A DNA stretch of 64,000 bases, from the NCBI RefSeq assembly GCF_009857595.1, contig NZ_WWCU01000003.1, positions 62,001-126,000 of the forward strand, in the 5' to 3' direction. Made by a program: the position numbers and the translations under genes. The notes below the pieces were generated by a model. That model worked only from the letters and a program-made list of their open reading frames with translations. It was not told the origin of the DNA and made no database searches. Below are positions 59,294-64,000 of this stretch, one piece after another. The stretch is from Pseudoduganella aquatica. GTDB lineage: Bacteria > Pseudomonadota > Gammaproteobacteria > Burkholderiales > Burkholderiaceae_D. Position 1 is the stretch's first letter, and each line of letters starts with the position of its first letter.

Positions 59294-60616
59294 TTACTTC
59301 ACCAGCAATTCATTGATCGGCACCAGGTCCGCTTCCTTCAGTGTGCCGGCCGCCGCTTTCAGGCGCAGGCCGTTCATGATGGTGTCGTAGCGGGCGCGGG
59401 ACAGGTCGCGCTGGGTCGAGTACAGCTGGCGCTGCGCGTTCAGCACGTCGATGTTGATGCGCACGCCAACCTGGTAGCCCAGCTTGTTCGAATCCAGCGC
59501 CGACTTGCTCGACACCTCGGCCGCTTCCAGCGCGCGCACCTGCGCCAAGCCGCTGTTCATGCCCAGGTAGGCGGTGCGGGCGTTCTGCGCGGCGGCGCGG
59601 CGCGTCGCCTCCAGATCGTTGCGCGCCTTGTCTTCCAACGCGATCGATTCGCGCACCTTGCTGGTCACGGCAAAGCCGTTAAACAGCGGCACGTTCCACT
59701 GCACGCCGATGCTGTTGGTCTTTGTGATGCCGGAGGCGGTCACGCTGTCGCGGCCCTTGCTGGCCACCAGGTCCAGCGTCGGCAGGTGGCCGGCGCGGTT
59801 GCGGTTGATGTCGCGCTTGGCGATCTCCAGGTTCAGCTGCGCGCCCATCACCGAGTAGTTCTGCTGCTCGGCCGACGAGATCCACGGCTCGATGGCGGCC
59901 GGCTGCGGCGCGGCGATGGTCACGCCGCTGCGCAGCGTGGACAGCGAGGCCGGCGCGGCGCCGATGATCTGCTGCAGCGCGTTGCGCTTGACTTCCAGGT
60001 CGTTGATGGCGGCGAACTCCTGCGCCACCACCAGGTCATACGCCGCTTGCGCTTCGTGCGTGTCGGTGATGGTCTGCGTGCCCACCTCGAAGTTGCGCTT
60101 GGCCGAGGCCAGCTGTTCGGTGGTGGCCGATTTCTGCGCCTGGGTCGAGGACAGATTGTCCTGCGCCGTCAGCACGTCGAAGTAAGCCTGCGCCACGCGC
60201 GTGATCAGGTCCTGCTGGGCCTGTGCGAACACGGTCTCGCTGACGGCCTGCGACAGCTTGCTCTGCTGGTAGGATTCCCAGCGGTCCCAGCGGAACAGCG
60301 GCTGCGACAGCGACAGCGACCACTGGTTGCGCGAACTGTCGCGTGGGCCGCTTTCCGGGCCAAAGATCGCGTCGCTGGACTTGGTTTCGAAGTCGCCGGT
60401 GATCTTGGTGCTGGAACCGCCCAGGCCTATAACCGGCAGCAACTGGGAACGCCCTTGCGTCGTCCTTTCCTGACCCGCAGCAAGTGCAGCGCGTGCGCTG
60501 GCATACGTGGCGTCGTTGGCGAGCGCCTGCTGGTACACTTGGATGAGGTCGGCCGCCTGTGCGTTGATGGTCAACAGTGCGCTGCTGATCAGCAAGGCGA
60601 TTAAGGGTTTCTGCAT
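59294..60616 (-). CDS. tolC: TolC family outer-membrane efflux protein
   Basis: A 440-residue outer-membrane channel for type I secretion and drug efflux. Residues 1-21 are a signal peptide (MQKPLIALLISSALLTINAQ). The two repeated TolC halves are visible, LIQVYQQALANDATYASARA with QGRSQLLPVIGLGG, and later LNLEIAKRDINRNRAGHLPT with WNVPLFNGFAV. Long helices of the periplasmic tunnel lie between them. The start at 60616 has GGAGAA upstream. It is the last gene of a leftward run TetR, PCMT-like, rhodanese, tolC. Confidence 0.96.
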   Translation of the reverse strand: MQKPLIALLISSALLTINAQAADLIQVYQQALANDATYASARAALAAGQERTTQGRSQLLPVIGLGGSSTKITGDFETKSSDAIFGPESGPRDSSRNQWSLSLSQPLFRWDRWESYQQSKLSQAVSETVFAQAQQDLITRVAQAYFDVLTAQDNLSSTQAQKSATTEQLASAKRNFEVGTQTITDTHEAQAAYDLVVAQEFAAINDLEVKRNALQQIIGAAPASLSTLRSGVTIAAPQPAAIEPWISSAEQQNYSVMGAQLNLEIAKRDINRNRAGHLPTLDLVASKGRDSVTASGITKTNSIGVQWNVPLFNGFAVTSKVRESIALEDKARNDLEATRRAAAQNARTAYLGMNSGLAQVRALEAAEVSSKSALDSNKLGYQVGVRINIDVLNAQRQLYSTQRDLSRARYDTIMNGLRLKAAAGTLKEADLVPINELLVK

Positions 60617-60641
60617 TGCGTTCTCCGTGGAATCATAACAA

Positions 60642-60965
60642 TTAGTATTTTGGCATGGCGCTGTCGACCTGCACAGCCCAGGCATGGATGCCGCCCGTCA
60701 AATTCGTGATCTTGCCGAAACCGTTGCGCTCCAGGAAGGCAGCGACCTGCATGCTGCGCGCCCCGTGGTGGCAGATGCAGACGATGGCCGCGTCCTCATC
60801 GAGGTCGTCGATGCGGGCCGGAATCGAATTCATCGGCATTAGGGTCGAGCCGGCGATATGGCAGGTCTCGTATTCCCAGTTCTCGCGCACGTCCAGCAGA
60901 AACGGGCTGGGGCGCGCTTCGTCGGCCAGCCAGTCGGCCAGTTCCAGCGCAGTAATATGTTGCAT
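60642..60965 (-). CDS. Single-domain rhodanese-like protein
   Basis: A 107-residue rhodanese domain with the catalytic cysteine in the active loop VCICHHGARSMQVAAFLE. Other fold markers are PFLLDVRENWEYETCHIAGS near the N-terminus and GKITNLTGGIHAWAVQVD at the end. The five-residue loop after the cysteine (HHGAR) suits sulfur transfer from thiosulfate or a persulfide; the physiological donor is unknown. It lies 18 bases after the methyltransferase gene. Confidence 0.93.
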   Translation of the reverse strand: MQHITALELADWLADEARPSPFLLDVRENWEYETCHIAGSTLMPMNSIPARIDDLDEDAAIVCICHHGARSMQVAAFLERNGFGKITNLTGGIHAWAVQVDSAMPKY

Positions 60966-60983
60966 GCGGCGCTCCCGTCCGGT

Positions 60984-61634
60984 TTAGAACGTGAACTGCG
61001 ACGGCTTGGCGGCGTTTTGCAGCGGCTTGACGTCGGTTTCAAACAATTTCTTCTGCTCGTAGCCGTCCGAGGTGCGGGTCACCAGCACGCCCGACATGGA
61101 AGGCGCTTCGCCGATGATGGCGAACACGCGGCCGCCTACTTTCACTTGCTGCAGGAAGGCTTCCGGCAGCAGCGGCACCGAGCCCGACAGCACGATCAGG
61201 TCGAACGGCGCGCCATTGGCCCAGCCCTGCGAACCGTCGCCCAGCTCCACGGTGACGTTGGTGATGCCGGCGGCGGCCAGGTTCTGCTCGGCCTGCGCCT
61301 TCAGTTCCGGCGAAATCTCGACGGTGGTGACGTGGCGGCCCTTGTGCGCCAGCAGCGCGGCCATGTAGCCGCTGCCGGTGCCGATTTCCAGCACGTTTTC
61401 GTGTTTTTTCAGCTGCACGTCCTGCAGGATGCGCGCTTCCAGCTTGGGCGTGAGCATGGTGTAGCCGTTGCCCAGCGGGATTTCCGTGTCGACGAAGGCC
61501 AGGTTTTTATGGCTGGCGGGAACGAAGTTCTCGCGCTTGACCACGTTCAGCAGGTCCAGCACGTCCAGTTCCAGGACGTCCCATGGGCGGATTTGCTGTT
61601 CGATCATGTTGAAGCGGGCTTGTTCGATATTCAT
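60984..61634 (-). CDS. Protein-L-isoaspartate O-methyltransferase family protein
   Basis: A 216-residue SAM methyltransferase of the PCMT family. The SAM site is NVLEIGTGSGYMAALLAHKG, with HVTTVEISPELKAQAEQNLA and WANGAPFDLIVLSGSVPLLP following. The N-terminus MIEQQIRPWDVLELDVLDLL is shorter than in canonical Pcm and typical of the version linked to tolC in betaproteobacteria. Whether it repairs isoaspartate or methylates another target is not settled by sequence. Confidence 0.88.
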   Translation of the reverse strand: MNIEQARFNMIEQQIRPWDVLELDVLDLLNVVKRENFVPASHKNLAFVDTEIPLGNGYTMLTPKLEARILQDVQLKKHENVLEIGTGSGYMAALLAHKGRHVTTVEISPELKAQAEQNLAAAGITNVTVELGDGSQGWANGAPFDLIVLSGSVPLLPEAFLQQVKVGGRVFAIIGEAPSMSGVLVTRTSDGYEQKKLFETDVKPLQNAAKPSQFTF

Positions 61635-61789
61635 CTTTAAACTCGGTGAAGGATTAAATAATCCGTCATTTTATCGTTGAACTGGTCAGGACGGCATATT
61701 AACGACATCGGCGACGGACTGAGGGAAATTGCGACAGTCTGCAGATTCGGGGGGCTGAACGCGCAAAAACCGCCCCGGGCTGCTTAATT

Positions 61790-62446
61790 TTATGGCACGC
61801 CGGCGGCGCCGTCCGGGCGCAGGCCGCGCAAGGCCAGGTCGAGGAAGGCGGCCATATACTGGTCCGGGTCGATGCTGGCGCCGCCGCCGCAGGGCAGGAA
61901 GGCGTGGTTCCACATCATCAGCATCAGCACCGGGGCGCTCAGCACCGGCATCAGCACCTGCGGATCGTGCGGGCGGAACTCGCCGCGCGCCAGGCCGCGT
62001 TCGAGCACGCGCACGATCAGCGCATTGCCGCGCGCCACCACCTCGTCCTCGTAGAAGCGCACCAGTTCAGGGAAATTGCCCGATTCGGCCATCATCAGCT
62101 TGGTAATCCCGGCCAGCTTGGTGGCGCCCACCTGGCCCCACCAGCGCATCAGCATTTCGCTCAGCAGCACGCTGCTGTGGGCGTCCGAGGCGGCCAGGTC
62201 CAGCTCGGCCTGGACGATGGCCTGGCCGATGGTGGCGCGCACCACGGCCTTGAACAGTTCTTCCTTGTTCTCGAAATACAGATAGAGCGTGCCTTTGGAG
62301 ACGCCGGCGCGGCGCGCCACGTCCTCCAGGCGGGTGGCGGCGAAGCCGCGCTCGACAAATTGCTCCAGCGCCGCCTCCAGCAATTCCTGGGGCCGGGCGT
62401 CCTTGCGCCGTTCCCAGCGCGGTTTGGTGTCAGTCGGGGCTTGCAT
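61790..62446 (-). CDS. TetR family transcriptional regulator
   Basis: A 218-residue repressor. The helix-turn-helix is at about 30-75 (FVERGFAATRLEDVARRAGV, SKGTLYLYFENKEELFKAVV). The remainder is the helical ligand domain with FPELVRFYEDEVVARGNALI and a MLMMWNHAFLP segment. It stands upstream of the methyltransferase, rhodanese and tolC genes on the same strand, so control of TolC-dependent efflux is plausible. No convincing operator was found in the upstream 62447-62683 gap, which otherwise shows only a short direct repeat CTTACCCTG near 62512-62529. Confidence 0.92.
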   Translation of the reverse strand: MQAPTDTKPRWERRKDARPQELLEAALEQFVERGFAATRLEDVARRAGVSKGTLYLYFENKEELFKAVVRATIGQAIVQAELDLAASDAHSSVLLSEMLMRWWGQVGATKLAGITKLMMAESGNFPELVRFYEDEVVARGNALIVRVLERGLARGEFRPHDPQVLMPVLSAPVLMLMMWNHAFLPCGGGASIDPDQYMAAFLDLALRGLRPDGAAGVP

Positions 62447-62683
62447 AGGTCTGATAACTACTTACTTTTGAGTCATTAATCTTAGTCGTCAGACATCTGG
62501 CAGTCAAGACTTACCCTGCGCTTACCCTGTCTGTTACGCCCGAATGAAAACCGGAACAGTACAGCCCAAGGCCATTCTCCTACGGGCTGCGCGCCCGGAC
62601 GCCTACAAGCTGCACGGTTTGGCCACCCTAAGATGGTCTCGCTTCCACATTCTTCGGAGCGCTAAACTACACAGGAGATCACC

Positions 62684-63151
62684 ATGGCATCGAATCAACA
62701 TACCGGCTCGTCGGGCAAATCCAGCAAAGACGGCGACACCGGCTCAGGCAAGCAAGGTAGCAAATCCGAATCCGGCAAAGGCAGCAGCGGCGGCGGAAGC
62801 GGCGGCAACAGCCAAAGCGGCGACACCAGCAATCGCGGCTTCGCCTCCATGGATCCGGAGCAGCAGCGCGAGATTGCGGCAGAAGGCGGCCGCGCCGCCC
62901 ACGCTTCCGGCAACGCGCACGAATTCACGCCGGAAGAAGCACGCAAGGCCGGCGCGATGAGCCACAAGAACGACGGCAACCAGCAGAGCGATTCGGGCCA
63001 AAGCGGCTCGCGCTCGGGATCCGGCGGGAATCAATCCGGCGGGAATCAATCCAGCAACAAGCAGTCCGCCAGCAAGGATACCGATAGCGGTTCGGGCAGC
63101 AAGTCTTCGGCCTCGAAATCCGGCAGCGACTCCGGCTCCCGTTCCAAATAA
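62684..63151 (+). CDS. KGG-motif general stress protein
   Basis: A 155-residue, very hydrophilic Ser/Gly/Lys-rich protein. The only ordered-looking part is the KGG/con-10-type core at about 50-90: NRGFASMDPEQQREIAAEGG then RAAHASGNAHEFTPEEARKA. The flanks are low complexity and probably disordered. Such proteins accumulate under desiccation, osmotic and stationary-phase stress. AGGAGA lies before the ATG. It precedes a hemerythrin-like gene by 54 bases. Confidence 0.9.
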   Translation: MASNQHTGSSGKSSKDGDTGSGKQGSKSESGKGSSGGGSGGNSQSGDTSNRGFASMDPEQQREIAAEGGRAAHASGNAHEFTPEEARKAGAMSHKNDGNQQSDSGQSGSRSGSGGNQSGGNQSSNKQSASKDTDSGSGSKSSASKSGSDSGSRSK

Positions 63152-63205
63152 CCATCCCATTCCGGCGCCGCAAGGCGCTGCTCAACGCTTAACCAAGGAG
63201 CCACC

Positions 63206-63721
63206 ATGAAAGCCACTGACAAGGCAGAGGCAGCCATGCCCCAAAAAATCCCCACCGCGCAGGGCGAAATCGACGCGATCTCGTTGCTGACGCAGGACCA
63301 CGCCAACGTGAAAGCCATGTTTGAGCAGTACGAAGAACTCGGCGACCGCGCCCTCGCTTCAAAGAAAAAACTGGCGCAAAAAATCTGCATCGAACTGACC
63401 AAGCACGCTACGGCCGAGGAGGAAATTTTCTATCCCGCCGTGCGCCAGGCCAGCGGCGAGAATGAAGACCTGATCGACGAGGCGACAGTGGAGCATGCCT
63501 CTGCCAAAGAGCTGATCGTGCAGATCCTGTCCATGGAACCCGGCGACGAGCTGTACGACGCAAAGATCAAAGTTCTGTCCGAGCAGATCGAACACCATGT
63601 GAAGGAGGAAGAAGGCGAGATGTTCCCCAAAGCGCGCAAGGCAAAGCTGGATCTGGTGGCGCTGGGCGAAGCGATCGAGGACCGCAAGGCCGAGATCGAG
63701 GCGCCGGCGATGCCTCAATAA
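63206..63721 (+). CDS. Hemerythrin HHE-domain protein
   Basis: A 171-residue four-helix protein with non-haem di-iron ligands in ISLLTQDHANVKAMFEQYEE, KHATAEEEIFYPAVRQ, EHASAKELI and EHHVKEEEGEMFPKARK. Such proteins may bind oxygen or nitric oxide, or buffer iron under stress. The start at 63206 has AAGGAG upstream. After the stop codon a Lys/Gly/Ala-rich frame continues in another reading frame for about 85 bases up to a run of eight C residues, suggesting that the gene may once have carried a longer basic tail. Confidence 0.93.
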   Translation: MKATDKAEAAMPQKIPTAQGEIDAISLLTQDHANVKAMFEQYEELGDRALASKKKLAQKICIELTKHATAEEEIFYPAVRQASGENEDLIDEATVEHASAKELIVQILSMEPGDELYDAKIKVLSEQIEHHVKEEEGEMFPKARKAKLDLVALGEAIEDRKAEIEAPAMPQ

Positions 63722-63807
63722 GGCCACGGGAGGCAAGGTCGCCGCCGGCCATACCAAGGCCGGCAGCGACAAGGGCGCCGGAGGCGGCGCCAAGCCCCCC
63801 CCAAGCA

Positions 63808-64000
63808 CTAAGGGCGGAGCACAATCTTCCGGCAGTTGTCTTCCTTCTTGTCGAACATCTTGTAGCCCTGGGCGGCTTCCGCCAGGGGCAGGCGATGAGA
63901 AATGATCACTTCCGGACTCAGCTTGCCCTCTTCGATAAAGGCCAGCAGCTCGGGCATAAAGCGCTGCACATGGGTTTGCCCCGCCTTGAATCCTATCCCC
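63808..64000 (-). CDS. Zinc-dependent alcohol dehydrogenase, C-terminal part
   Basis: The last 63 codons of a leftward gene that enters from beyond the window. The translation ends with THVQRFMPELLAFIEEGKLS, then PEVIISHRLPLAEAAQGYKM and FDKKEDNCRKIVLRP, the usual C-terminus of MDR zinc alcohol dehydrogenases of the formaldehyde/S-hydroxymethylglutathione-type group. Catalytic zinc and cofactor sites are outside the window, so substrate and completeness cannot be judged. Confidence 0.85.
   Translation of the reverse strand, partial: GIGFKAGQTHVQRFMPELLAFIEEGKLSPEVIISHRLPLAEAAQGYKMFDKKEDNCRKIVLRP

Noticed and set aside
62447-62543. TetR operator upstream of the TetR gene
   Set aside because: GTCTGA and TCAGAC arms can be found, but they are about 40 bases apart and short; not better than chance by eye.

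Overview
The window is GC-rich, densely coding DNA from a betaproteobacterium, most likely Oxalobacteraceae (Massilia/Duganella/Janthinobacterium type). That placement is an inference from overall protein character, GC content and the hemH / grpE-dnaK-dnaJ and nirBD neighbourhoods; no rRNA or tRNA gene was seen to confirm it. Genes are mostly chromosomal housekeeping and regulated metabolism. No prophage, IS element, CRISPR array or tRNA was recognised.

Layout. 1-3 kb: a LysR regulator and a divergently regulated flavodoxin + exported crotonase pair that share an 18-bp operator. 3-9 kb: purM, an AI-2E-type permease, then the tightly coupled hda / HAD phosphatase / pcnB / folK string. 8.85-9.9 kb: a small accessory HTH-nucleotidyltransferase / HEPN pair behind a perfect 17-bp palindrome. 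9.9-11.3 kb: DUF486 protein and panB. 11.4-19.7 kb (minus strand): a polyamine uptake and catabolism cluster (aldehyde dehydrogenase, PotI/PotH/PotG-like transporter, aminotransferase, gamma-glutamylputrescine synthetase, PuuD hydrolase) with an MFS gene divergent from it. 21.1-32.9 kb (minus strand): a complete assimilatory nitrate island, nasT-nasS-(PilJ-like sensor)-cobA then narK-nirB-nirD-reductase-nasA. A sigma54 promoter, NtrC-like enhancer dyads, a two-hexaloop ANTAR RNA target and an intrinsic terminator lie in front of narK. 32.9-36 kb: M19 dipeptidase and a CHASE3-like chemoreceptor. 36-37.5 kb: a BLUF photoreceptor with a CarH-like MerR/B12-domain regulator. 37.6-41.3 kb: a tauDABC-like sulfonate cluster. 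41.5-44.2 kb: a LexA-box-controlled radical-SAM / UdgX DNA repair pair. 44.3-50.5 kb: carbonic anhydrase, dnaJ, dnaK, grpE (sigma32 promoter) and hemH. 50.6-54.8 kb: patatin lipase, recN and nadK with a second LexA box. 54.9-64 kb: VOC proteins, DUF3667, an exported sorbosone-dehydrogenase-like protein, PRC-barrel, TolC, rhodanese, a PCMT-like methyltransferase, TetR, a KGG stress protein, hemerythrin and the 3' end of a zinc alcohol dehydrogenase.

A family of GGCGGGTTA-type palindromic repeats (six loci, usually two units in inverted orientation) punctuates gene ends across the window; one copy supplies the stop codon of the UdgX gene. The signals most worth following are the BLUF + CarH-like light module, the nas leader RNA architecture, the HTH-MNT/HEPN pair, the shared LysR operator and the two SOS boxes.
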